A DNA stretch of 64,000 nt from positions 1,746,997 through 1,810,996 of the forward strand of contig VXAA01003989.1 of assembly GCA_013399115.1 (NCBI GenBank), given 5' to 3'. Position 1 is the stretch's first letter. Each line of letters starts with the position of its first letter. The notes beneath the pieces were generated by a model. That model was not told where the DNA came from. It made no database searches and worked only from the letters and a program-made list of their open reading frames with translations. Below, in pieces: positions 49,850 through 61,800 of this stretch. The DNA is from Anseranas semipalmata. Its lineage: Eukaryota; Chordata; Aves; Anseriformes; Anseranatidae. The position numbers were made by a program, and so were the translations under genes.

Positions 49850-49975
49850 GTATTTATATATCTGTACCTATATGTCTATATATCTATATCTCTACTTATA
49901 AGACATATCATATCTATATATGTAACTCTCTATGTCTATATATCTCTATATAGCCATATATATATATATACCTAT
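49850..49975. repeat. Degenerate TATATC / TA-rich tandem repeat
   Basis: Irregular repeats of CTATATAT, TATATCTA and related words form about 125 bases of low-complexity AT-rich DNA, ending in a pure (TA)n run. Confidence 0.85.
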
Positions 49976-51193
49976 AACACAGTATTCATTAAATTTTGAT
50001 AATTTCTGACTTTGTGTTGTTGAACCTATGGACTGCTCTTAATGTGTCTCTGACAGGCACCTAAGCACAACCATTGCTGTGGTGGTCACAGTCACAGTGT
50101 GTCAGGGTTGCACAAGAAAAGAGATGAACAGCATTAACTGTAACTGTTTTCAATAAATGGCATAAACAGCCATTATCTAGTGACTCAAAATCTCAATATT
50201 TATGCATGAAATCCAAGCTGAAATTAATAATACAGATGTCCTACCTGAAAGCTAAATGTAAGAAAGAATTACACCGTCAAGGCAGACTGCAGCCCTCCTT
50301 TTCTCTCATTGCTCATTATACCTGAGCAAGGAGCTCTGCAGGGCTGGGGAATGTATTTGTAACAGGTTTCCCCACATTGCATTTGCCAATTGACTTTGGT
50401 TGAAGCAGGCCTGGTGCCCCAAAAAACCTGGGGCAGGTCAGTGAGGCACCAGCAGCATCCGCACCCGGAGCAGAGGGCAAGTACCAACTGCATCCCCTGC
50501 CATGCTGAACATGCGGATGCCCCTGTTTCCCTGCAGCACACGCACTGCATTTAATGAATTAATCACTGTCATTCGTATTATTGCTCTGTGGAACAATGAT
50601 TACCATATGTGATATTTCTCTCCATCAGTCTGTTTGAAGCTCTTTCGAGGCATGATCAACATGCATAATGCAGGTGAAATGCACAATAAACATGCAAATG
50701 TCCTAGCAGTGACAAGCCAAACTCATCTGAAACAGTGCCTTTTGAAAGAACGGTACTTCTTAAAATGTGAACACTTTACTCTGCCAGCCAGATCCCCTTT
50801 TATGTTGGTCATGAGGTGGCATCTGAAAAAAAAAAAAAAAGTGGCTAAAGCACTGATTCACTTTTTGAGGGCATGTCAGACTACTTTAAAGCTGTATTCA
50901 TTGCAATTCTCCTGAAATGACAAAGTGAGGAACTACCTCCCCACCTCTCCACCTCCCCACCCCTCCCAAATTGTTTTGGTGTTCTCTAAACTTGAGAACT
51001 GAAGTTGGGCAGAACAGGTGGGAGGGACAAACTGCGCTCCATCATCCGGCACAGCTGGGCTGCAGCAGCCCCGAGCTCAGCACTGCACTTGCTGCCCTGG
51101 GGACTTCTCACTGCCTGTTTCTTATACATGATCCTGCAACCGTCCATGGAAAACTAGCTGACGTGTCTCTGCCATCTGTGCTAGCGTCTGGCC
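49976..51193. other. Upstream flank of the CCR8-like gene
   Basis: This is non-coding sequence with an A run at about 50,826-50,840 and a C-rich pyrimidine tract (CCACCTCTCC type) at about 50,933-50,967. The promoter of the short upstream exon, if used, should lie here. I see no convincing TATA box. Confidence 0.5.
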
Positions 51194-51250
51194 ATGAGCA
51201 GCTCAGCTAGAAACCTGGACATGCTGCTGGGCGATGGCTTCTTCAGTCAG
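51194..51250 (+). CDS. Candidate alternative first coding exon of the CCR8-like receptor
   Basis: An ATG at 51,194-51,196, with G at -3 and an in-frame TAG ten bases earlier (51,182-51,184), opens 19 codons (MSSSARNLDMLLGDGFFSQ). These end exactly at a donor, CAG/GTAACT. The next acceptor is at 51,460, with a good pyrimidine tract and CACAG, and joining the two exons gives Q-VSEMNPTSQ in frame with the receptor. Without splicing the frame stops within ten codons of the donor, at the TAG at 51,278-51,280. Mammalian CCR9 has a comparable optional short N-terminal coding exon. The segment shows no homology that I recognise, so use as coding sequence is an inference. Confidence 0.4.
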
Positions 51251-51460
51251 GTAACTTTTAGAAGGTTCTTCATGCTATAGGCAAAAAACTTCCCTGCCCC
51301 AGGGGGTACAAGAAAATCCAGACCCTTAGATCAGGAACACATTTTGCAGTCCCTCTCTGCCCAGAGGCAGACCCAAGGGCTCAATACGGCACAGAGAGAG
51401 GGAGAAGCCACCAGGGAGACCCAAGTCGGGACCCTTTAACTCTTGCTCTTTCCTGCACAG
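51251..51460 (+). other. Probable intron directly upstream of the CCR8-like coding exon
   Basis: This 210-base GT-AG interval has the donor GTAACT at 51,251. A branch-point-like CTTTAAC lies near 51,434-51,440, and a strong pyrimidine tract ends in CACAG at 51,456-51,460. Chemokine receptor genes commonly have an intron ending just before the start codon, so the acceptor is credible whichever first exon is used. Confidence 0.65.
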
Positions 51461-51469
51461 GTGTCCGAG

Positions 51470-52525
51470 ATGAATCCCACAAGCCAGTTCCTAGTCACAA
51501 CAGAGTACGACTACGGATATGATGAAAACACTGCTCCATGCAATGAAGGAAACAGCTTTCGCAGGTTTAAATCCCTCCTCCTGCCGATCCTTTACTGCCT
51601 TGTGTTTGTCTTCTGCCTTCTGGGAAACTCCTTGGTCCTTTGGGTTCTCCTGACCAGGAAGAGGCTGATGACGATGACTGATGTCTGCCTGCTGAACCTC
51701 GCAGCCTCTGATCTCCTCTTCGTTGTGCCTCTCCCTTTCCAAGCCCACTATGCTTCAGACCAGTGGGTTTTTGGCAATGCTATGTGCAAGATAATGGCTG
51801 GCATTTATTACACAGGTTTTTACAGCAGTATTTTCTTTATAACCCTCATGAGCATAGACAGGTACATAGCAATTGTCCATGCTGTCTATGCCATGAGGAT
51901 CCGGACGGCCTCTTGTGGCGTAATTATCAGCTTAGTCCTGTGGCTTGTGGCTGGCTTGGTTTCTGTGCCCAACATCGTGTTCAACCAGCAGCTGGAAATC
52001 GAGCAGTCTGTGCAGTGTGTCCCCACGTACCCCCCCGGCAGCAATACCTGGAAGGTTGCATCTCAGTTCACAGCCAATATCTTGGGCCTCTTGATTCCTC
52101 TTAGCATCCTCATTTACTGCTATGCCCAGATACTGAAAAACCTGCGAAAATGCAAAAATCAGAACAAGATCAAGGCGATCAAGATGATTTTCATCATCGT
52201 CATTGTTTTCTTCCTCTTCTGGACCCCCTTCAACGTCGCTCTGTTCCTGGACTCCCTGCAGAGCCTGCACATCATCAACGACTGCCAGGCCAGCAACCGG
52301 ATCGCCCTGGCCCTGCAGCTGACAGAAACCATTTCCTTCATCCACTGCTGCCTCAACCCCGTGATCTACGCCTTTGCCGGGGTGATGTTCAAGGCCCACC
52401 TGAAAGGACTGCTTCAGTCCTGCACCCGTGTCCTCTGGAGCCCCACCAGAGGCACTGGGGCCACTCAGTCATCTTCGGCGCTCAGCCAGCTCTCTGCCTG
52501 CTCTGACAGCGCAGGGGTCCTCTGA
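51470..52525 (+). CDS. CCR8L: CCR8-like CC chemokine receptor
   Basis: This 351-codon reading frame encodes a complete seven-helix class A chemokine receptor on a single exon. It is closest to CCR8, with CCR4 next: shared blocks are YCLVFVFCLLGNSLV, MTDVCLLNLAASDLLFV, DQWVFG, FYSSIFFITLMSIDRY, AIVHAVYA, NILGLLIP, KAIKMIFIIVIV and HCCLNPVIYAF. Chemokine binding and Gi-coupled migration are inferred from the family. The N-terminus is acidic and tyrosine-rich (TEYDYGYDEN, 11-20), typical of tyrosine sulfation. Expected disulfides are C24-C272 and C106-C183. DRYIAIV is at 130-136 and NPVIY at 296-300, so signalling motifs are intact. The serine-rich tail (334-347) could be phosphorylated. The ATG at 51,470 has G at -3 and lies nine bases after the acceptor. 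Position beside XCR1 suggests the bird cluster gene usually called CCR8L rather than the CCR8 orthologue. Confidence 0.85.
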   Translation: MNPTSQFLVTTEYDYGYDENTAPCNEGNSFRRFKSLLLPILYCLVFVFCLLGNSLVLWVLLTRKRLMTMTDVCLLNLAASDLLFVVPLPFQAHYASDQWVFGNAMCKIMAGIYYTGFYSSIFFITLMSIDRYIAIVHAVYAMRIRTASCGVIISLVLWLVAGLVSVPNIVFNQQLEIEQSVQCVPTYPPGSNTWKVASQFTANILGLLIPLSILIYCYAQILKNLRKCKNQNKIKAIKMIFIIVIVFFLFWTPFNVALFLDSLQSLHIINDCQASNRIALALQLTETISFIHCCLNPVIYAFAGVMFKAHLKGLLQSCTRVLWSPTRGTGATQSSSALSQLSACSDSAGVL

Positions 52526-53341
52526 GCCCACCCGAGACACCTTTCTCCGGAGCAAATACCTGCCCCAAGCATGGGCACAGCCCCGGAGGCTGCACCGTGT
52601 GTGCAGCGTCCCCACGGGGTGACCTGCGCGCCTGTGCTTCCTTTTGGGATGTGCACAATAAGCGGCAACATGAGTTCTCGAAGAGCGCCAGTGTGTTTGT
52701 AAAATGGCAACCCCACACGCTTGCCACGGGGTGATTTTTAATTAAGTTTTAGAGCGCTTTTAATACTTTTCAGCAAACAGAGTGCTTCCTCTCCTGCTTG
52801 TTTTCTCCCCTGATGAAAGCCATGCTTCTGCCTCACCCCCAGCTATGCTCTGCCTGTGGAAGCTGTTCCCTGCACGAAGCCCTGAGTCCCTGGGATGGCG
52901 GTGGGACCCCCTCCAGGAGGCGGGGAAGGGGACAGGTACAGGATGGCTTCACATTGCAAGGAGGGATCGGTGACGGTCCCCCCTTTTGCCTCCGCTCCCA
53001 GGTAGAGAGGCCCCCTGTTTGGGGCTCCATCACGTTGCTGTGGGACGCTGGGGGAGCCGCTGCCACCCATAGCAGCCCTTGGTGGCCATGTCCCCTAGGA
53101 CAGCAGAGCAACACCTCCAGGTACCACCTATACCGGCTACACGTGGAGGCACAAACACTTGAATACGGCACCATCAAAGCAGCCCAGCCATCTGTGTCCT
53201 CTCCAGAGGTGTGGGCCCTCCAGCCCTGTGCCCCCAGCACTCACTGTTCAATGTAAATACGACAAAGTGGCATGTAGCGCATAGGCTCTATCGCCTTTTT
53301 TCTATACATTATTTTCTGCCATTTTAGAAATGTTTTCTTGG
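52526..53341 (+). other. Probable 3' untranslated region of the CCR8-like gene
   Basis: The stretch between the stop codon and the first good polyadenylation signal is GC-rich at first and AT-rich later. Open frames on both strands overlap each other and have no homology that I recognise. Confidence 0.55.
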
Positions 53342-53347
53342 AATAAA
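53342..53347 (+). terminator. Polyadenylation signal AATAAA, candidate for the CCR8-like gene
   Basis: AATAAA lies 817 bases after the stop codon and is followed by T/G-rich sequence (TTGTATGTCT). A second AATAAA occurs at 53,543-53,548 and could be used alternatively. Confidence 0.5.
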
Positions 53348-53548
53348 TGTATTAATTGCATCTTTGTATGTCTCAGCTGACTTCCAAGCTTAGATGAAGA
53401 TAAAGAAAGGATGCTTTTACTGTTTTTTGAGCTGGTATCCTGTAAAATACAGCTAATGGAATTCAGAGGTGCCCTGGAGTTTTTCTGCAAATTAAGTCTT
53501 GTCTCCACTTTTCTGCCAAGGCAGATTTGTTCTCAAAATCCCAATAAA

Positions 53549-54170
53549 AGTTCACAGTGGAAAAAATAGCATTTATCTTCAGGTAATTTTTCTGTAAACA
53601 AAAATTTTAAAGTTAAACAAGAGGGTACCTGAAACTGTGGGAAAAACACAGCCTGCATATTGTCAAAGACTGTATTTTCTAGGCTAATAAAAATATAATC
53701 TGTTTACTCAGTTGTAGCTTTCCTTCTGAAAATATAAATGCATTTTTTTTGTGTTTCCTGAGAATTTAAAATACATTTCTAACTTTAGTGTCAGAAGATT
53801 CTTGCCATTAGTTACTTAGTGTGGAAAACACTTCTTTCATTTATTATTTGTTTCTAGATTTTATTCCTCAACAGGTAAGAAATACACTGCAGCTTAATTA
53901 TCATATTTTTACTTCTCAGAAGACTTCTAGGTATTCAGAAACAAAGCCCTCTTTTGATGTATTTCTTTGGGTTTCTTTGTACTGTGCAGACACTTTGATG
54001 GTTAAAAAGATACATGGGCCAGCATCAGGTCACATACCTCACCCCTGTGGCCAGAATTTTGCAGTTTGGATGAAAGTATTTCTGTTTAAAATGTTCAGTG
54101 ACATTTACTATCTCACCCATTGATGTTTTAGACAAAAATGCAAGGAAGAAATAACAGTTTTTTTTTTTTT
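53549..54170. other. Intergenic AT-rich DNA, no gene recognised
   Basis: This AT-rich flank after the CCR8-like gene ends in a T run at about 54,158-54,170. No coding or RNA gene is seen. Confidence 0.55.
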
Positions 54171-54203
54171 AATATATATATATATATACATATATATATA
54201 CAT
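54171..54203. repeat. (TA)n microsatellite
   Basis: The 33 bases are almost pure alternating TA with two CA interruptions, directly after a T run. Confidence 0.92.
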
Positions 54204-57200
54204 TATTTTGTTATTTGGTATTTTGAGAAAAAAGGGAGAAGGAAATGCTTTCTGGCCAGCTCTCACACACCAACACTTTCCCATGCAGCTTAGATGGCAC
54301 AAAAGTTGGCAGTTGGGAGCCAGGTTTCCTGGCTGTAGGGAAAAGACACCCGTGACGTTGATCAAAGAAGGGGCCCTGGTCCCACCCATGCTGCGTGGGA
54401 CTTACAGCACTGACGAGCTGCCTTCAAGGACATAAAGTACATGTGGGGAGTGACCTCCACCTTTTAGGTTTCTAGATTTCAGGAAAATGATCATTTCATA
54501 CACAACAGCGCTTTTTGGCATCTTTTTGTCTGGTTGAAATTGGGCGGGTGTGAAAAAGCAAACGATTCACCCCGGATCATGTTGCTTTATCAACAGTTAT
54601 GGAAAAAAAAGGCCAAAACAAAGCAAAGACTGCTTTTAGCTAAAGTTAGTATTCAACGACTCTCTGGTTTTAAAACACAGATCTGGATCATATCTGCAAC
54701 CTTGTTATTCAGAAGAAATGATAAGGAGTAAGAGATAAGGTCCCCAAATTCTCGTTTTTCAGTAAGTGTTTATTTGCCCTGCTGAATTTCAAATCATGTA
54801 AAGACAAGATGGTCTGTAATTTTTCAAATTATAAAAATTCACTGTAATTTTTCAAAGAACGTGCACCTTTTCAGGTTGCTACATCATTCAAAGTGATATG
54901 GACCAGGTATGCCCCAGACATGCACAATTCTTTCTATCGCCATTACGAAGTTCTGCAAGCGTGAACTTAAAATGTGCCAAAGACACTTGCATCATTAATA
55001 CAGCAATGTTTTCTGCGGTAGGCAAGGATTCTCTCTAGGTTACAAAACAAAGGCCAAACTCTCTGGTTTCTATTACTTTTTTCTTTTGTCCAGCTCACAC
55101 TGAAATCATGCGCAGGGGCGGGGGGTGGATGTAATAGCAGAATTTAGCCCAAATTATATGTGAAGCCTTAAACAAAGAAGTCAAAAAGTAGGTTTTGCTG
55201 GACTTACTGCAGAGCTTCCTCCTTCTCTTCCTCTTCTGCTCTGTTTAAAGCACCGATATTTAAGAATCCAAAAGGGTAGATTCAAATCCCCATCCTCTCC
55301 TCAAGCACAGCTCAGTACAGCTGATCTCTCGCAGTTCATGATCGCAGATCCCAAGGGACACTTTTTGCTTCATAAGGCTCATTCTCTGTCTAAGGTGGCT
55401 GCAAAAAGGAATAAAACAAGGTGCTGTTTTGCTCCTTTTACTGTATGAACTACCAGAATGGAGAGACACACATACGCAGCATCAGCCCAGGTACTCCAAG
55501 AAGCATTGTGCTTCTTCTCTAAACGTGAAATTTTATTGCTGATGTTGTAAATCCACTGGATTTTATGTTGCTCTTGCATACAATCAGCCAGGAAAGAATC
55601 TAGGGAGATGCTAAGACATATTCAAAAGTTTTTGCTCTTCTATGCACTGAAGCTGTTCTGGGTAACAGCTCCATCAGATCAAAACCAAGGTGAAGCTCTA
55701 CACTAGTACAATACCATTAAGGATCTGGTGCTGCCATTTCCTCCGTTACACATTTCGTTTTAGATAGAAACTTGTCAACAACAATCTGCCCTCTTTTACA
55801 GGCATAAGATTCTCTTGGAATAAAGCAGGTAGCAGATGCACCATTTCCTCAGTTTCAACAGTTATGACACAAAGTAAAATTGTGGAAAAAAAAAATTGCA
55901 ATCATCTACTCATAACCAGATTGCTGGAATCAGCAAGTTTTCATGTGCTGAGATGTGATCTGCTGCAAACACCACTGCAAAAGTACCAAGGAATATGCAG
56001 GTTTGATGTCACTTGGATTTCCTGGTGCTGTGTGTGGCAATGTGAATATATATGCCAAAATACCTTGCCCAATCTTGTTCCATTAAGTTATTGGAAAGTT
56101 GATGATTATCATGGAGAGATGGAATAAAGAGATTATTGTTGTCCACAGAACAGATGTCCTAATCAGATGTTGCACAACTAAAGAACATATTGTTTCTCCA
56201 AGGACCAAGCTATCACACCTACGACTGATGCCAGATTGCCAGCTAAATGCTAAGTACCACTTTTCATGTTTGGTAGCATTTCCCTAGCTAGTTCTAAAAC
56301 GTTTCTGAGTCTATTTGAACTTTCTGCGTCTTGATTTTCATCTAACGTTTCATAATCCTCCACTTTCCTGTTTCATGTTCTCTGCCCTTTTGTAGTTATG
56401 ATCCCTTTGATATGATGACAGGAAAGTCTGATCTTATTCTAGTCCAAGACCATTTGGCAGAGTGCAACAAAATATCCAAACATCTCCCAGACTTTTAAAA
56501 TAACTAAAGTATAACAGACCTGTGCAAACCAGTGCAAAGGAGAATGGGGAGAAAGAGAAGCAAAGAACATCATAGAAGCAGGTGGTGATTCCTGCTGGCT
56601 TTTCTCCAGCCTGAGAAGTGGGAAAAAAACCATAGAAACCACCTGAAGTGGTGGTGCTGAAGTGACATCAGAAATCGTGCAGTACTTTGGGATGATATAG
56701 GTGTGGAAGAAAGTCACATTAAACTTCATTTCATAATACTGAATTACTTAAGCTAACCTCCGTGAGTTTGGGAAACAGTGAGTAATTGCCTCCAAAAAGC
56801 TGAAGAGTTTATCCGTACTCCCATCAGTGGTACTTTGCTGCCAACTAGATGCTGAGGGCAGTGGTCTCCGGACAGGCTCCTGTCCCCAGCAGTCCCAGGC
56901 AGCTTCCCAGCCCCAGGACCATGCACTCTCAACAGGTTGGGCTCTTTGGCAACAGGTGTGTGAAATTCTAAAGGTGTTGCAGATTACTTGACAATAACGA
57001 GGTTAGCTCATGAGTCACATGTGCTATTAGACAGTGAAGACTGTGTGCCCAGCCTAATAAGCACTGAGAGCTATGGTCGTACAGCTGCTGGTCCTCGACC
57101 TAGCTCAGATGTCACTACAACCCTGTAATATAAACACACTTCTCCACTTATTACCACCTGTGCACCAAAACATCCCTAGGACCAGCTTCTGGAGAGTCAC

Positions 57201-58784
57201 TTGGGTTCTCCAGTGGTTCAGGGACATGGACATCGCTGGCCTGTGACAACAGGGACAACATGAGCACTTGCATTTTGAGGGGGGAAAAGATCCCTTCTTC
57301 AAATCTGCTTTCTAAGGCTTATAGAAGAAACAACGCCAAGCCCAAAGGGCAATCTTTGGGCTCATTGCCTTCCTTGCTGTTGAGTTAAATGTGTGCTCCA
57401 GATGACTTGGATGCAAGCTAACACCTGCACGCTCATTTCTAGACCTGACCCTGCACCCCAGAGCTACCTTATTTCCGGGCTGCCCTTGGTTTGCAAACAG
57501 TGTGTTAGCTCCTGCCTCCGCTTCCCTTCCGCCTCTTCTGACACACTTCTCCACAAGCCGAGGTGCTGCGATGCCAGCCTGCTTCAATATCTCACTCGCT
57601 TGTTCCACTTCTCTGTTACTGCCCTTATCGTTTAGAGCGTAAAAAAATCCTGTTGTCAGCAGATAATCTGTAAGGTAAAAGATAACACTAAGGTGAAAGA
57701 CCAAATCACTCATTTCTCAGCAGGAGGTGGAAACATAAAGTTATGACTTAGCACTGCTCTTAATTCCAGGAGCTGTTTTAGCAACTCGCCTACTCAGAAA
57801 TTTCAGCCTACTGTAATATATTCTTCAGCCCTCAGTTTCCTTTTCTCTTTTTCATTCCTCTGGGGCACTTCCCTTAGCACAGCCTTCCCTCTCCTAAGGA
57901 CTACTTCCTCCCTTTCAGAAGCCTCTAGCATCCTGATTTCTATTCTGCTGTAAGCATGCCAGAGGATAAAGCTGTGCCTTCGACCCCAGCCCTTTCCCCA
58001 CAGCAGACCTCTGCTTCTCCTCATCTCCCTGCAGGCTGTTGGCTGTCCAGACCTGGGCTGAGCAAAGCTGCCCCGTGCAGAAGGCTGGTGAGCAAAAGGG
58101 GAAGAAGCAGAGTCGTTGCTGAGTTCCTCTAGCCTCACTGTCCAGCTCAGAAACGTAAACAATTTCTTAAAATATATTAAAATATATTCCTAGCATTGCC
58201 TTAGGAAATATTCACCAAGTATTGCCTCTTGTTATGGTGACAAGGGAGAGACTTCTGTAAACCCCGTGCTTTCTGTGTGTCTTCTGTAGCCCCGTAGCCC
58301 ACCCAGTGATATGGTATTGCTGCTGTTAGTACCAGCCATGGGCTTTGTACTGAGTGTGCAAGGCCTCAGGACTGAGGCTGGCCAGGCTGCCTTTTCCTGA
58401 ACTCATCTTGACCTACCTGAAGCTTTATTTTTACTTGGTTTAGCTGCAACAACAGTTCTTCTTCGGAGCAGATGGCTATATTTAATTTGTCTTAGTTCTG
58501 CTTACCGCTGTGGGGCACAAACACAGTTTTTATTTAGATAGGAGTAACAAGTAGTTATTCTTTGTAGAATGAGATATTTATGACTCCAACATGATGCTGC
58601 ACACAGTCCTAGTATGATAGCAGAGGCCTTGAGAAGCTGGGACACAAGATGAGGTGTAGAGGGATACTTTTATGAGGGACCAACAGGCTGAAGCTGCTGA
58701 CCTTAGGGCTCAGAAAGACAGTGGAAGAGTAAGCATTACACTTAGAAAAGGGGTAGAAACTACGAAGTGTGTATATAACAATTT
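54204..58784. other. Intergenic DNA, no gene recognised
   Basis: The stretch contains a minus-strand exon-like segment near 55,420-55,605 and a 133-codon minus-strand open frame at 57,312-57,713. Neither matches a family that I recognise, and no paired exons support them. Confidence 0.5.
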
Positions 58785-58885
58785 CAACTACTACTACTGT
58801 TATTATTATTACTATTATTATTAAGATGTTTCTGCCCAGAAGTATTCATTTCTTTGTTGTTGTTGTTGTTTTGTTTTGTTTTTTG
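58785..58885. repeat. Cluster of (ATT)n / (ACT)n and (GTT)n / (GTTTT)n microsatellites
   Basis: CTACTACTACT passes into TTATTATTATTA at 58,786-58,823. After a short unique stretch, GTTGTTGTTGTT passes into GTTTTGTTTT at about 58,854-58,885. Confidence 0.88.
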
Positions 58886-61800
58886 TTTCTCTCTTTTCTA
58901 TTTCTGTAATAATCAGTTCTGGACTAATAAAGATTCTTGGATTAGAATGCTAAGAGTTCAGTTACACTAACATTAAATTCTTGGATTTATGTATCCGATG
59001 TTTCCTTTTCCCCCTTAACAGAAGGGTGAGCATTACACTTGTCCCACAGACCAGGCCAACTAGCAGCATCCAGTACCTTGGTAGACAGGCTGGCTTGTGG
59101 CACTGCAAATTTAAGAGAAGTGGCACCACCCTGGGGAAACCCAAAACAGGCCTGAGTGAGTGAATGTGCCTCACCCTGAAGGCCTGGGATTTCACAGGTC
59201 TGTATATGATAATTGGTTTAAAGCCAGGTTCTGTCACATGTTTGAGATCCACCACTGAATTCAGTGAAGGACTCAATACTCATTGGGATTTGTGTAACAC
59301 TTTTTAAGGCCTGATGTCAATTTTAAAAAGATCCAGATTAGACCTACTTATGTCCTTCTCCTCTTGTTTAAGGTAAAGATATAAAAAAGAAGAGATGGAC
59401 CACCTAAATCAATGAAATTGCGTGTTCATAGCCATACACCGTAACTGCCTGTAGTTCTTACCCTAGAATCTTGGCTACTTGACACCTGACACCTGAGTCT
59501 TCTTTCTGGTGTGGGTGTTGCTCTTTCAATTAGAAACACGTTATAACCCAAATACATTATTTGGTTATTATATCAATGCAAACCCCAAATGCATTAATAA
59601 ATTAACCCTGAGATGAGACACAAAACTTTCTGTGGTTTACAATTTTCTGCTGAAATGACCTCATAACACCACCAAATTCTTAAGCTTGCCTGACTTCAAC
59701 TTTCATTGAGAACCTGAAAATCTCAGACGTCTGCTGAAACTCTGGTGCTAACTTCCAGGCCCAGCTTCTTTCTTTCTCCCTCTCTCTGTCACTAGTTCCT
59801 TTCCTTCTCGTGAGCTGGAGGAGACAATCAGGTGTCCTCTCTCACCCATCCAACTGTGCTCTGGTTACTGCCGGTCAGTATGTCTCCCCTCCTTACAGGT
59901 CATCCTCTTCTTCTGCTTCCTCACACTGATTCTCAAGCTAGGTGACAAATTGCGTTGTCACTTATCACAGCATTCTGACAACAGCTTTGCCTGGTTGTAG
60001 CTGATGTCCAGAGCCTCTGGCCCTAATTTTTCTAGGCTTTTATTCTCAGACAGAGAAAATGTTAAGATGCATCTCAGGACAGACTCCTCTGTTTCAGTGA
60101 ATAAACAAAGGTTTGTGGGGCTTAGACCTACCTGACAGTTTCTTCAATGAACTGGGTGAGGGGAGAGCACTGGATGGTAGCTGGAAGTGTCAGTGGTGAG
60201 CACTGTGTAGGTATTGACTATTTAATGCATTTAACACATGAACAAGGAGATAAGAAATGGTCCCTCATCAGTGTGAAAAACTGTAGCAGACAGTAAACTT
60301 CTCCACTATTCGAGGACAAGTGCTAATAGTATTGAAAATATATTGTGACTTTACATCTTATAAGATGGAGCATCAGTGCAAGATGTTAATTTCCCAAAGA
60401 AACATGCCAGAGATGGTTTGTTTTTGAGATTCCAGGTGAATCCATGTGTACTTCAGGCAACACAAATAAACTTTTTTACTAAGATTCACTTAAAGCTTTA
60501 TTTAGGACTTTATCCTGTCATATTTTAGTACAGCTGAGACAGAAAAAACACCTTTCCTTTGAATTGTCTTGCTGAGATGGTTTTTCAGTTGAAGTTATTT
60601 TTATCGCTTATTTGTGGCTTACTTTCATCTTAACATTTACACAATCTCTTCCAAGAAAGACTGCAAACTGGTTTGCATGCACTAAGTATACCTGCATAAA
60701 ACAACTACTGCACCATGATTTGAGAGTTTCACAAATACAGATGGACTTGGCTTCATATCAGACTTGCTAACAGTGACATTGTTTTGCACAGTGGCACAAC
60801 CAGCTTATCAGCAACTGTTCAGCTAACAGTGCAGGTGTAAAATTTCTCACTTGTGGACAAAGCTGTAAGCTAGCTATCCCATTCCTGTTATGAGACAGCA
60901 ATTAGTACTACGTTACAAAAGAGAGAGAGAGAATGCAACAAAATTTACCACACTGTAGTATAGAAGACACCACAGTGATCCCCAGTTGGTGGGGACAGAG
61001 AACAGCACAGTCTGTGGTATCACATATTCTGTGGTGTGGTTAGTTTGCCGTGGACTGTGAGAAAGGAGGTTTTGCCGACTTACCTGAAGACCAGTCTTTT
61101 CTTATATGTTATCTACAGAATCTACTACAGAAATGGTGTCTCCACCCTGTAAGTAAAACCTGTTGAGAGATGATTAGGGTCAGATTCAGTATGTCTATAA
61201 ATTGGTGTAACATGGCTACCAGGCTGGCTTCAGACTGCTGAACTCCCCATGGGGAGTTTTCTCAGAAGGAAAGCAGACTCCACCAGATAGCTGCACTGGA
61301 GTGTGAGGCCAGTCTCTGAGCAGACTGAAAACTATCTGGGGCTGGTTGTGTCTTTAGGATTCAATTTCATTGAGGAGTCCTGCAGACACCCAAGAAGGAA
61401 AATCATGGAAGACTTACATTTCAGAGATGCCTAGTCTGGTGTCAGAAATACTACTGGAATCTGTCATAGGGCAGGCACAAGATCCACCATGGGATCCACA
61501 CAAACCTGAATTTATCCAATCTACCCTTAATGTCTACCCTTAATGTCTACTGCTAGGAAGTAAATTAAGTACCTTCCCTTTCCACGTAAACTTAGCTTTT
61601 CACAGGTTGCATTCTTCATGTTCCAGGGCCCAAGGTGAAGACCAAGAATCAGAAGTGTAGGGGTGCAACTACAACAGATGCGAATCATTCACCAGCATAA
61701 TGCTTTGCTTTGGAGGAAAACAGTTCATAAACCAGGTTCCCAAAAAGAATGGATGTTTTACAGTGTTATTCATAATCTTGGCGCTTCAGCTTCCTCATTG

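Noticed and set aside
51443..52525. CCR8-like receptor beginning at TTG (51,443)
   Set aside because: Those nine codons include the splice acceptor pyrimidine tract; the ATG at 51,470 is the natural start in the coding exon.
57312..57713. A 133-codon minus-strand open frame
   Set aside because: The start region looks weakly membrane-like, but there is no homology that I recognise, no partner exons and no conserved motif.
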